From SIAJ01 sp963773845 (GTDB taxonomy: Bacteria > Planctomycetota > Planctomycetia > Gemmatales > Gemmataceae), in assembly GCA_963773845.1 (NCBI GenBank), contig CAVZCU010000016.1, positions 123,149 through 187,148 on the forward strand: DNA of 64,000 nucleotides. Direction: 5' to 3'. Positions 48,312 to 55,890 of the stretch are shown piece after piece. A program made the translations under genes and the position numbers. The notes beneath the pieces were generated by a model, which did no database searches, was not told the origin of the DNA, and was given only the letters and a program-made list of their open reading frames with translations. Position 1 is the stretch's first letter. Every line of letters starts with the position of its first letter.

Positions 48312-48545
48312 TTTCGGGAGCTGGGCGTCCGCACGGTGTTCGTCGGCATGTTCAACGAAGTCGACGAGGGAACGGCAATCGACAAGGTCACGGACAAGAG
48401 TCCTTTGGGCAAGCACTTTGTGAACGACGAGGGAATGGGCTCGGACTGGTAGCTGAAGCTGCCCGGTGCGGCAACGCAAATAATCCGCGGGGACGCTCCG
48501 CACTCGGCGAAGATTCTGGAGAAGATGCCGTTTCCGATGGGTCGA
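48312..48545 (+). pseudogene. C-terminal remnant of a glycoside hydrolase (GH71/GH99-like)
   Basis: A reading frame without a start encodes FRELGVRTVFVGMFNEVDEG, TAIDKVTDKSPLGKHFV and NDEGMGSDW. It then meets an in-frame TAG and continues with LKLPGAATQIIRGDAPHSAK. This matches my recollection of the end of GH71/99-like xylosidase-type proteins in planctomycetes, including the SDWYL position now altered to SDW-stop. The rest of the gene is absent. It is a relic, probably left by rearrangement in this accessory region. Confidence 0.6.
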
Positions 48546-48847
48546 TGGGCGGCGCGAGGAACGGTGAGTTCCTGGAATGGGGGTCTGATAATTACGAAAG
48601 CAGAACGGCCTGGCACGTCGCTATTCTCAGGCGGCAAATTGTTCACGTCGTTATGCCGCCGAGTGATGCCGGCCTTTCTTCAACCTCGACCGGGCGGTGA
48701 CCTGGTTGTTGGGAACAGTCGCTCAGCGAGTGACCGAAGGTGACATGCTGTAGAATGGCCCCTTTCCCTTGCCCCTTTTTCATTGCCCATTTGGTTGTGT
48801 ACTTCGTGCTCGGAGAGTATTCTGGATGTTTGCCGTGAGTTTCCGGT
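48546..48847. other. intergenic region upstream of the Mrr-like nuclease
   Basis: These 302 bp contain no supported gene. The last ~120 bp before 48848 probably carry the nuclease promoter; a TAGAAT box at about 48750 is a weak -10 candidate. Confidence 0.35.
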
Positions 48848-49762
48848 ATGCCCGAGCAGCTTCCTCCCCATTTGATCGACCTAATCCGGGATGCCCTACT
48901 GAAGTCGTTCTGGCGGCGGAATGCACTGGTGGGGTTTCTCCGACGTATGCACCTTGCTGAAAAGACTTTGGCTACGTTCCAGAGGGACGAATCAAAGCGA
49001 GTTTGGCTCGACCGAGTGTTTCCCGTGTTGGAAGCCCATCCGAAAGGGACGGCCGTATTGCAGAGGATGGCTGAAGCGCTGGCGGACCAGACGAGTTTTC
49101 CGGACCTTGAGAACTGGGAAGACTCAGCGCAAAAGATCGAGGCGGCCAAGGGGGCAGTCGCCGCCCTGAAGACTTACATGGCCAAGAAGAAAAAGGAAGC
49201 GGACGAGGAGCGCGACGCGGTTGAAAGACGAAGCGCCGGAAAGGAAGCCCAGCAGACGATGCAGCGGTCGATTGTCGAGCTGCACTCTCTCCGAACGCAG
49301 TTCGAGCAACTTTATCCGCGTCTCGGAACGCAAGAGGCAGGATACGGCTTTCAGAAGTGGTTCTACGACCTAATGGACTACTTCGAAGTCGATAACCGCA
49401 GGCCCTACACGTCCGGCGGACGCCAGATTGACGGCTCGGTCACGATCGACGGGACGACCTACTTGGTCGAGACGAAGTTCACGAAGGACCAGTCGAGCGC
49501 GACGGACATCGATTCCCTCATGGCAAAGGTGAACAGCAAGGCCGACAACACAATGGGAATCATGGTCAGCGTGTCAGGGTATTCGTCGGTGGCTAAGGAT
49601 GAGGCCTCCAAGGCAAAAAGCCCACTTCTCCTGATAGATGTCTCCCACCTTTATCACGTTCTCATGGGGAACATGCCGTTCGACGAGGTGATCAGCCGCA
49701 TCCGCAGGCACTCAGCCCAAGAGGGGAAAGCTTATCTCGCGGTCAACGAGTTCGGTGGTTGA
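48848..49762 (+). CDS. Mrr-like PD-(D/E)XK restriction endonuclease with helical N-terminal domain
   Basis: The C-terminal half (about 165-300) has an Mrr-type nuclease fold: GYGFQKWFYDLMDYFEVDN, then GGRQIDGSVTIDGTTYLVETK, giving Asp195 and Glu208-x-Lys210 as the catalytic set. Further support comes from NTMGIMVSVSGYSSVAKDEA and LLLIDVSHLYHVLMGNMPFDE, the usual end strands and helix. The first ~95 residues are a helical domain (PHLIDLIRDALLKSFWRRNAL), followed by a charged coiled coil at 95-155. No methyltransferase is adjacent, so a Mrr-type modification-dependent or abortive-defence role is plausible. It is convergent with a gene of unknown function. Confidence 0.75.
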   Translation: MPEQLPPHLIDLIRDALLKSFWRRNALVGFLRRMHLAEKTLATFQRDESKRVWLDRVFPVLEAHPKGTAVLQRMAEALADQTSFPDLENWEDSAQKIEAAKGAVAALKTYMAKKKKEADEERDAVERRSAGKEAQQTMQRSIVELHSLRTQFEQLYPRLGTQEAGYGFQKWFYDLMDYFEVDNRRPYTSGGRQIDGSVTIDGTTYLVETKFTKDQSSATDIDSLMAKVNSKADNTMGIMVSVSGYSSVAKDEASKAKSPLLLIDVSHLYHVLMGNMPFDEVISRIRRHSAQEGKAYLAVNEFGG

Positions 49763-49799
49763 GGCCGGTTGCACGGGGAGGGCGCCGTCCGCCGCTCCA

Positions 49800-50417
49800 T
49801 TACTCTCGCGCCTCTCGCTCCATCTCCGCACGGTAATCCGCCTCGATTTCCAATTTGTTCTGCAGGTACTCGCTAATCCCGTTCAGGCTTCCGTCAAGTA
49901 GGGCAAAGGCTCGCTCGGCGACCGCGGCAAAGTTGGGGAGGTCAATGTAACCATGCTCCATTCGCTCGCCGTCCGGGAAACGGAACCGGGTGGACGACGG
50001 ATCGCGTTCCTCGAATTGAGTTAATACCTCCTCGACTGCGTCAAGGTCTTGCTTCGGGCCTTCCGGCCAGACTTCCTCGAGAATCGTGCGGCAATGTCGC
50101 CAGTGCTCCACGAGGCTGTGACGGTTGCCTTTGATCTTCGGCACTTTTCGGTCGAGGAGTTCGCACCCCTTTATGAGAAGGTGCTTGAGCGAGACTTCCA
50201 GACTCTGGCGATAGAGAAACACAAAGGGCGAGACCAAGTGGTCAAGATCTCGTCCGGTTTCGGCCACGTGCTTGACCAGCAGTTCGGCCGCTCGGCGGTA
50301 TCCCTCGGCGTACCCAAACCATTGGAGCGGGTTCGAGCCCACCCAGGCATTGCACCAGCCGCCTTTGTCCGAGAACAGAACATCACCCAGCTTTGGCCAC
50401 GGAAATTCTTGCGACAT
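49800..50417 (-). CDS. helical protein of unknown function, convergent with the nuclease
   Basis: The start at 50417 has CGGAG eight bases upstream; an upstream GTG at 50456 is possible. The 205-residue protein is mostly helical: GYAEGYRRAAELLVKHVAETG, FLYRQSLEVSLKHLLIKGCE, HSLVEHWRHCRTILEEVW, FAAVAERAFALLDGSL and a charged terminal coiled coil (NKLEIEADYRAEMEREA). I recognise no family. The RQSLEVSLKH and RHSLVEHWRH segments recall HEPN-type bundles, but no motif is decisive. Confidence 0.7.
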   Translation of the reverse strand: MSQEFPWPKLGDVLFSDKGGWCNAWVGSNPLQWFGYAEGYRRAAELLVKHVAETGRDLDHLVSPFVFLYRQSLEVSLKHLLIKGCELLDRKVPKIKGNRHSLVEHWRHCRTILEEVWPEGPKQDLDAVEEVLTQFEERDPSSTRFRFPDGERMEHGYIDLPNFAAVAERAFALLDGSLNGISEYLQNKLEIEADYRAEMEREARE

Positions 50418-50485
50418 GGGGCGACTCCGGTAAATGGTCGGAACGCTCACTGACACGATACGTGCGGCCGAGGTTCACGAGGGAA

Positions 50486-50680
50486 TCATTTGTCGTTTCG
50501 AGTTTCTTTGCCGTCCCCGGAAAATCGAGATAGATTCGCGCGTTCGCGTTTCTCCCGAGTTCTGCGCAGCGCGGCGAGTTCCTCCAAGGGCAATAGCGCC
50601 GGATGCGCCATGTACGCTGCCGCGGTCTTCGCTCGTTCTTCGATCGCATGCAGTTCGGACGTCACTTTCAGCCGGCACGG
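50486..50680 (-). repeat. copy 1 of the SPFH-gene 3' end (degenerate)
   Basis: On the minus strand this segment encodes LKVTSELHAIEERAKTAAAY, then HPALLPLEELAALR, followed by a frame change. It corresponds to the last ~60 residues of the SPFH protein at 52714-53583. A 32-base core (50513-50544) is identical to copies 2 and 3. It is the most diverged of the three copies and has no start or body of its own. Confidence 0.8.
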
Positions 50681-50719
50681 AAACGGGGAAACTCCGCTCC
50701 GCCTCACGCCTCGCGCCTT

Positions 50720-50910
50720 GTCCACGGCTCCGCGTGCGCATTTTCGGGGCTGGCAGCCGCTGCATGCCCGCCCAAAGCGGCGGGCATGGCACCCGATACC
50801 TTCGGGGCGCACGCGGAGCCGCCGGGTGCCATGTCCACGGCTTTGCGTGGACATGTTGAGGCCCGCGCCCGCTGGATGCCCGCCCAAAGCGGCGGGCATG
50901 GCACCCGATG
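50720..50910. repeat. two palindromic REP-like elements
   Basis: The 24-base palindromes at 50764-50787 and 50876-50899 are identical: ATGCCCGCC and GGCGGGCAT arms around CAAAGC, both followed by GGCACCCGAT. Each is preceded by a GC-rich stretch with a TCCACGGCTnnGCGTG start. Two more copies lie at 53978-54175. Confidence 0.75.
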
Positions 50911-50969
50911 CCTTCGGGCGCATTCGAAGCCGCCGCGATGATAGCATCTGAGCAATGGAGGTGCTGACG

Positions 50970-51224
50970 ATGAACGCTGTCAAAACCGAAAAGAATAGCT
51001 GGGTGCAGAAGACTCCAGGCGTGTGCGGCGGCAACGCTTACATTCGCAATACGCGGATCACCGTGTGGGGTCTTGTCAATTCGCGCCGCTTGGGCGCCAC
51101 GGACGACGACCTTCTGAAAAGCATCGTGGGACTGACGCCGGATGAGTTACAGGCAGCGTGGGAATACTACAACGCCCATCCGAACGAGATTGATCAAAAC
51201 ATCCGCGACAACGAAGAAGACTAA
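50970..51224 (+). CDS. DUF433-family antitoxin
   Basis: ATG 50970 is preferred to ATG 50955 because GGAGG lies eight bases before it. The 84-residue protein has the DUF433 pattern: WVQKTPGVCGGNAYIRNTRI, TVWGLVNSRRLGATDDDLL, GLTPDELQAAWEYYNAHPNE. DUF433 proteins are winged-helix antitoxins paired with DUF5615 or PIN-type toxins. The toxin gene begins 6 bases after its stop codon. The antitoxin is intact although the toxin is broken. Confidence 0.85.
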   Translation: MNAVKTEKNSWVQKTPGVCGGNAYIRNTRITVWGLVNSRRLGATDDDLLKSIVGLTPDELQAAWEYYNAHPNEIDQNIRDNEED

Positions 51225-51230
51225 TCGCCC

Positions 51231-51588
51231 ATGGCCAGGTTATATGCCGACGAGGATTTTTCACTCCGCGTCGTCGAGGAACTTCGTCGTCTCGGGCACG
51301 ATGCGCTCACGGTCCAGGAGGCCGGTCGCGGTGGCCAAGGAATTGACGACACCGAAGTCCTCGCCGACGCCTGTGCCGACTTGCGCGCCGTTCTCACCTA
51401 AAACCACACCGACTTCAAGCACCTTCACGCTCAAGGCAACCCCGCCCTTCGGGATCATCTCGTGTAAGCAAGATCCCAAGAGCCCGATCGGCCTTGCTCA
51501 TCGAATTCATTCGGCCATAACTGCCGTTCCAAGTTTGCTGAACCAGTTTGTGCGCATTGTCCGCCCAAACCCGCAAGCGAAGCCTTGA
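51231..51588 (+). pseudogene. DUF5615 (PIN-like) toxin, broken
   Basis: The start is convincing: MARLYADEDFSLRVVEELRR, LGHDALTVQEAGRGGQGIDD, EVLADACADLRAVLT. An in-frame TAA then stands where Lys is expected before NHTDFKHLHAQG. A second defect, a frame change near 51433, separates the end (FGIISCKQDPKSPIGLAHRI) that runs to 51588. Conserved acidic residues of the PIN-like fold (Asp7, Asp9 region and DD) are kept. Two independent lesions suggest real decay rather than sequencing error alone. Confidence 0.75.
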
Positions 51589-51663
51589 GGCCAGCAAGCC
51601 CCGCGGCGTGAACACTGGTCGGGAGTCTTTTTCAGACGAAGACTCGCCACTTATCATGTTCCC

Positions 51664-51865
51664 CCATCCGAAGTTTCCTTGCCGGTCCCCGGAAAATCGA
51701 GATAGATTCGCGCGTTGGCGTTTCTCCCGAGTTCTCGCAGCGCCGCCAGCTCCTCCAAACGCAGAAGCGCCGGATGCTTCGTATACGCCGCAGCGGCCTT
51801 CGCTCGTTCCTCGATCGCCTGCAATTCGGACGTCACTTTCAGCCGCTGGCCCTCAGCATTCGGGT
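51664..51865 (-). repeat. copy 2 of the SPFH-gene 3' end
   Basis: On the minus strand this segment encodes RLKVTSELQAIEERAKAAAA, then HPALLRLEELAALRELGRNA and RIYLDFPGTGKE. It is nearly identical to the SPFH protein terminus at 52714. The matching core is 51685-51716. Similarity ends near 51865, within the Gly-Gln-Arg repeats of the full gene. It lies between the two TA modules. Confidence 0.85.
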
Positions 51866-51964
51866 GGACAAAGGGGCTGGGAATTGAACGAGACCCCCAC
51901 CCTTCAGACCTCTTTTCATGTTCTCCAACGCAGTTTGACGAATCGTGCTGACCACACTTTGGGC

Positions 51965-51973
51965 TGCTATAAT
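51965..51973 (+). promoter_or_regulatory. extended -10 promoter of the second TA module
   Basis: TGCTATAAT matches an extended -10 box and lies 35 bases before the antitoxin ATG (52008). No well-spaced -35 box is obvious, as is common for extended -10 promoters. Confidence 0.5.
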
Positions 51974-52007
51974 GGACCTTGGCAATTGAACTGACAACGG
52001 AGTGGAG

Positions 52008-52273
52008 ATGACCACGCTTCGGGCACGCATCTCTCAAGGCAACGTGGAAATCCAAGATCCGATCCCGCGGGAATGGGAGGGGCTGCAAGTGAAGATCGTC
52101 CCTTTGACGCCGGATGAGCCATTGGCGGACCTCGAAGAGCGTCTCACCTTCCTTCAGGCGCTGGGCCCATCGAATACGAACCCGGTGAGCGCGAAGTCGC
52201 GGCACAGGCGATGGGCGAACTGGACCGCCTCAGCCGCGATGCCATGCGCAACCTCGTGAGCCGCCAGCCTTGA
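52008..52273 (+). CDS. antitoxin of a VapBC-type module, frame change
   Basis: ATG 52008 follows GGAG. The first frame gives TTLRARISQGNVEIQDPIPR and EWEGLQVKIVPLTPDEPLAD. Near 52165 the frame changes and continues IEYEPGEREVAAQAMGELDR to the TGA at 52273. The repaired 87-residue product has the N-terminal DNA-binding strand and C-terminal toxin-wrapping helix of VapB-type antitoxins. Its stop overlaps the TTG start of the toxin by four bases, so translation is coupled. Confidence 0.7.
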
Positions 52274-52671
52274 ATCGCTATCTCCTCGACACGAACCACC
52301 TGTCCGCATATCTCGATCGCCACGCAGTTCTTCAACCGCGGGTCGATGCGGCGCTGCGTGTCGGCGACCGATTCGGAATTTGCTTGCCCGTCCTCTGCGA
52401 GTACCGGGCCGGAATCCGAATCAGTAGGCGGTATCGGCAGAATCTAGCGCGTCTTCAGGCCGCCTTGGGCATCTTTCGCCTCTGGCCCGCCGACGAGGAT
52501 ACGACCGCCGAGTTTGCCGAGATCTTCCACGAACTTCGATCGGCCGGCAGAATGCTGGCTCAGTTTGACTTGCTCATCGCCGCGGTCGCTCGCCAACACA
52601 ACCTGACACTGCTCACGGCCGATCAGGATTTTCAGCCCGTGAGTCAACTGCGGGTCGAGAATTGGCTTTAG
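52270..52671 (+). CDS. vapC: VapC-type PIN-domain toxin
   Basis: This 133-residue PIN-domain ribonuclease starts at TTG 52270, inside the antitoxin stop. The acidic active site is complete: Asp7 (YLLDTNHLS), Glu44 (PVLCEYRAGI), Asp100 (AQFDLLIAAVA) and Asp118 (LLTADQDF). PIN toxins cleave tRNA or rRNA when the antitoxin is lost. It ends 42 bp from the convergent SPFH gene. It looks functional. Confidence 0.9.
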   Translation: MNRYLLDTNHLSAYLDRHAVLQPRVDAALRVGDRFGICLPVLCEYRAGIRISRRYRQNLARLQAALGIFRLWPADEDTTAEFAEIFHELRSAGRMLAQFDLLIAAVARQHNLTLLTADQDFQPVSQLRVENWL

Positions 52672-52713
52672 CCCGCGGAGTGGGTGCGATGCGCGGCGCT
52701 GGTCATTTACGGT

Positions 52714-53583
52714 TCATTCGTCATCCGGCCTTTCCTTGCCGGTCCCCGGAAAATCGAGATAGATTCGCGCGTTGGCGTTTCTGCCGAGTTCGCGCAGGGC
52801 GGCGAGTTCCTCCAAACGCATTAGCGCCGGATGCTTCGTGTAGGCCGCCGCGGTCTTCGCTCGTTCCTCGATCGCCTGCAGCTCGGACGTCACTTTCAGC
52901 CGCTGGCCCTCGGCATCCGCTTGCGCTTTCAGGCGCTGTCCCTCGGCTTCCGCTTGCGCTTGAAGACGGAGCGCTTCGGCCCTTGTTTGCGCTTCGATCC
53001 GCTGAACTTCCGCCTTGGTCCGCGCTTCGACCAGTTGCGCCTGGCTCGTTCGTTCGGCGGCCAAAACCTTGTTCATGATCTCTTGCAGGTTTCCGGGAAA
53101 GGTGAGGTCCTTCACATCGGCCCGGGCGATCGCCACGCCATAGCCCGCGGCCGCTTCCTTCACTTCCCGCAAGATATCTTCGCTGAGCTGATGGCGGTTG
53201 GTGAGAATGCTCTCCAGGGTCATCGCCGCCAACGAGCGGCGGGCCGCGAGTTGCACGTCCGAGTACAGCCGATCTTCATAACTCGCGACCGCATGGATCG
53301 CCGCCTTCGGATCGGTGACGTTGAATTGCACCAGGATGCTGACGCGGACCGCAACCTTGTCGGCGGTGAGAATCTCCTGCCCCTTGATCGTCAGTTCGCG
53401 CGCCCGCATGTCGACGAGAACGATTTCGACTTTCGGCGTGCGCTTAAACAGCCGTGCTCGCGGCAATTCGTACCGCCCCGCGGCGAGCACGCGCGCCATG
53501 ACGCCGTCCTCATACCAAAGGCCGCGATGCGTGTCCTTGATGATGACCTCCGATGGCTCGGACATGCGCGTCGTCTCCGACAT
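52714..53583 (-). CDS. SPFH-domain (slipin/prohibitin-like) protein
   Basis: The 289-residue protein has an SPFH domain: ELTIKGQEILTADKVAVRVS, ILVQFNVTDPKAAIHAVASY, EDRLYSDVQLAARRSLAAMT and DVKDLTFPGNLQEIMNKVLA. A coiled coil rich in Ala/Glu/Arg repeats follows (RLQAQAEAEGQRLKAQADAE). The last ~60 residues (from RLKVTSELQAIEE to the C-terminus) exist in two further copies at 50486 and 51664. No N-terminal membrane hairpin is visible. Slipins organise membrane microdomains, often with a partner protease (NfeD), which is not present here. Confidence 0.85.
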   Translation of the reverse strand: MSETTRMSEPSEVIIKDTHRGLWYEDGVMARVLAAGRYELPRARLFKRTPKVEIVLVDMRARELTIKGQEILTADKVAVRVSILVQFNVTDPKAAIHAVASYEDRLYSDVQLAARRSLAAMTLESILTNRHQLSEDILREVKEAAAGYGVAIARADVKDLTFPGNLQEIMNKVLAAERTSQAQLVEARTKAEVQRIEAQTRAEALRLQAQAEAEGQRLKAQADAEGQRLKVTSELQAIEERAKTAAAYTKHPALMRLEELAALRELGRNANARIYLDFPGTGKERPDDE

Positions 53584-53620
53584 AGTCGACTTTCGCTGCG
53601 AGGTTGCGCACGAATCGGCA

Positions 53621-53727
53621 CTATGGTCGCCTTTCGCTCCGCGAAAGGAACGGCGGCACCCGGAAATGCCTTGAACCGTCTGGCGAGCGGCGTGGCCTTA
53701 CCTTTCGCAGAGCGAAAGGCGACTATG
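53621..53727. repeat. inverted repeat pair around a ~50-bp spacer
   Basis: The left arm (53623-53648) contains GGTCGCCTTTCGCTCCGCG and the right arm (53701-53727) is its inverted copy with two changes. Each arm is itself a near-palindrome, CCTTTCGC..GCGAAAGG. The ~105-bp unit has the shape of a REP/BIME pair. Confidence 0.7.
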
Positions 53728-53977
53728 ACGCCGATTCGTGCACAGGCTCTCCGCGAACGTCCACAATGGATAGTTGAAAGTGGGGAGCCGCGAAAGCCGG
53801 TCGACGCAGACGATTGGCTGGAATCGATTTGAGAGATCGGAGCCGGCGCTCGTAAAACGTGCCGGCGTCGCCCATAGCCAGCCATAGCCTTGACCGCTTG
53901 GGGCTCCCCGGACGCTATGATAACGCACGGAGGCCCGCGATCACGGACATTCTGAATTAGTCCGATTGGGCGCGGAG

Positions 53978-54175
53978 CGTTTCGCCGCCCGGGGGACGGA
54001 GACGGGGCTTTGCGTGAGCATGTTGGGGGCTGGCAGCCGCCCCATGCCCGCCCAAAGCGGCGGGCATGGCACCCGGCGTTTCGCCGCCCGGGGGACGGAG
54101 ATGGGGCTTTGCGTGCGCATGTTGGGGGCTGGCGGCCGCCGCATGCCCGCCCAGAGCGGCGGACATGGCACCCGG
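53978..54175. repeat. 99-bp tandem duplication carrying palindromic REP-like elements
   Basis: Unit 1 is 53978-54076 and unit 2 is 54077-54175. Both begin CGTTTCGCCGCCCGGGGGAC and contain the 24-base palindrome (54044-54067; 54143-54166 with two changes). They differ at only a few positions, so duplication is recent. The palindrome is the same as in the pair at 50764 and 50876. Confidence 0.8.
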
Positions 54176-54261
54176 CGGCAACTTGTGTTGTCCACCAATG
54201 GACTCCCCGCGCCTATTTTTTGCAACCTCGAATTCCCCGGTCTCGCCACTAACAAGACTCC

Positions 54262-54762
54262 ATGCAATCGCGACGTGTGCGTATCGTCTTCGCAGTGTTG
54301 TTGGTAGGCATCGGCATATCGACCGCTGTCCTCTTCGCAAACGGGTATGTTGCGGCCGGCTTATTGGGGCTGGTCGGCATCGTGGGTTTGATTGTCTGGG
54401 CGGCGCGGGCTGGGGAGATGCGGCGGGCGATTGATGCGAACGGGCCGTCGCTCGACGCCCCCAGGGCAGCGAGTGCGCCGCCGGATGGACACATCCGATT
54501 CACTCTCGTTGTCGAAGGGCCTGCGCCGGAGCGCATCGCCGAGGTGTGGGCCGACATGTGCCGCCCGGACCGCGTTCCGACGGAGGAATTTCGCAAGCTA
54601 TTCCGCAACTTCACAGTGATCGAGGGGCGGCGGTTCCGGTTTCGGTCCGGCGATCCGAATGTGACGGCCGAGCTACTGATCAATGTGCTTACCGCCGCCT
54701 CGGGCGTTCCAGTCCGGACCTGTCTCGAACCCGCGGCCGAACGAACGCCGTTGTGGAGTTGA
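54262..54762 (+). CDS. small membrane protein of unknown function
   Basis: Two hydrophobic helices occupy the first ~50 residues (IVFAVLLVGIGISTAVLFA; GLLGLVGIVGLIVWAARAG). A cytosolic or exported ~110-residue domain follows with HIRFTLVVEGPAPERIAEVW, FTVIEGRRFRFRSGDP and VTAELLINVLTAASGVPVRT. No family is recognised. It stands alone, flanked by repeats upstream and a convergent DUF4058 gene downstream. Confidence 0.65.
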   Translation: MQSRRVRIVFAVLLVGIGISTAVLFANGYVAAGLLGLVGIVGLIVWAARAGEMRRAIDANGPSLDAPRAASAPPDGHIRFTLVVEGPAPERIAEVWADMCRPDRVPTEEFRKLFRNFTVIEGRRFRFRSGDPNVTAELLINVLTAASGVPVRTCLEPAAERTPLWS

Positions 54763-54952
54763 GGCGCACCCTCGACGTGACAAAAGCCTCCAAGTTGGTG
54801 GATTCATCGCGCCAGAGCGAACAGGTCCGCCTCTGGTCAAAACGCAAAGGGGCGCAGTCGTCTCTTCATTAACTTTGGCGGCAAGGGTCGTGAAAAGGAC
54901 AGTACAGAGCGTATTCCCCGGTAGCCATGTCGCGACGGTAAGCCGACTTGGA

Positions 54953-55702
54953 CTACTCTTCGCCCGACGGTGACGATTGTTCCAGCGGTCCCTTGAGTTC
55001 CTTGGGGAAAACGTTCCAGGTGGTTTGATAGGTCGCTTCCAAAGGACATGGAACATACCGATCCGCAGCGAGGAAGATCGGCATGTCGGGAAGCGAATCG
55101 CCGACGGCAACCGGCTCGACCAGCGCGCGAATGCCATTTTCGGCGACGTAGGTCGCGAGCGTCAGCGGTTTGTCGTTGGGGAGCGAGAAGTCTTCATCGC
55201 GAATGCGGTCCCAGATGGCTTTATGAATTCCTTGCGGATCGCGTTTGCTCGGGGGGAACAGGTCGACAATGAGCAAGTGAATTCCGGCGAACAACAACTG
55301 AACGGCCTTTCGAGTGAACATCTTCAGCGCATGCCGGCTGTCCTTGTTGCCTGGAGAAACAATCTCGATGACCGCGACCACATTGCCGTCTGGATGCCGC
55401 ACCGTGATCCGGTTGGCCATGCGCGCGTATGTCGACGCGTCGGACCGAGTCTCGAATCGAGTCTTGGGGGACTTTTCTTCGATGGCTATGCCGACTGCTC
55501 GATCCAGCGGCCTCGTCGTGTTGGGCTCGACTTCGAGCGCCACGACATCCGGTTCCGGTCCGCCCGTAATCTGCTCGGCCATTGCGAAGTAGCCTGCCGG
55601 CAGAATCCCCCCGTTCAGGGCGTTTCGAATTGCGATCGTCCAGCCCTGATGGAAATCATGAAAGCGGTTTGACCGAACCCGCGTCCAATCGTGAATCGGC
55701 AT
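54953..55702 (-). CDS. DUF4058 family protein
   Basis: DUF4058 proteins resemble PD-(D/E)XK nucleases in pattern. The start MPIHDWTRVRSNRFHDFHQG is typical of the planctomycete and cyanobacterial family. Further conserved parts are ITVRHPDGNVVAVIEIVSPG (ExxSPxNK core, here EIVSPGNK), HLLIVDLFPPSKRDPQGIH and LTLATYVAENGIRALVEPV. The length of 249 residues is normal. Function is not established; restriction-like nuclease activity has been suggested from fold similarity only. Confidence 0.85.
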   Translation of the reverse strand: MPIHDWTRVRSNRFHDFHQGWTIAIRNALNGGILPAGYFAMAEQITGGPEPDVVALEVEPNTTRPLDRAVGIAIEEKSPKTRFETRSDASTYARMANRITVRHPDGNVVAVIEIVSPGNKDSRHALKMFTRKAVQLLFAGIHLLIVDLFPPSKRDPQGIHKAIWDRIRDEDFSLPNDKPLTLATYVAENGIRALVEPVAVGDSLPDMPIFLAADRYVPCPLEATYQTTWNVFPKELKGPLEQSSPSGEE

Positions 55703-55890
55703 GGCGATACTCCACGAGGATTAGACGCATTATACCATCGATTGCGTTGAGCACCCTTCGACCCGGAATTCGGTCAAGCGGCCGACTGCAGGATTCGAAA
55801 GAACGCAAATCCCGAATTATGGAAACCCGCGAACGAAAATTGCTCCTTCCGCCCACTATTAAGGGAAAGGCCCCCGGTGGAGGCGGTTTC

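Larger units (their letters stand above)
53584..54261. other. repeat-rich non-coding region
   Basis: No gene is supported here. The region holds an inverted repeat (53621-53726), a 99-bp tandem duplication (53978-54175), and a degenerate third copy of the inverted-repeat motif near 53581. Confidence 0.5.

Noticed and set aside
50490..51034. A 182-codon minus-strand protein covering SPFH copy 1
   Set aside because: Only the last ~60 codons resemble the SPFH end. The upstream part runs through palindromic repeats and antisense to the DUF433 gene, so it is a chance fusion.
53584..53832. Plus-strand frame reaching 53832 from inside the SPFH gene
   Set aside because: It runs antisense through the SPFH coiled coil and then through inverted repeats. 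No start or domain supports it.
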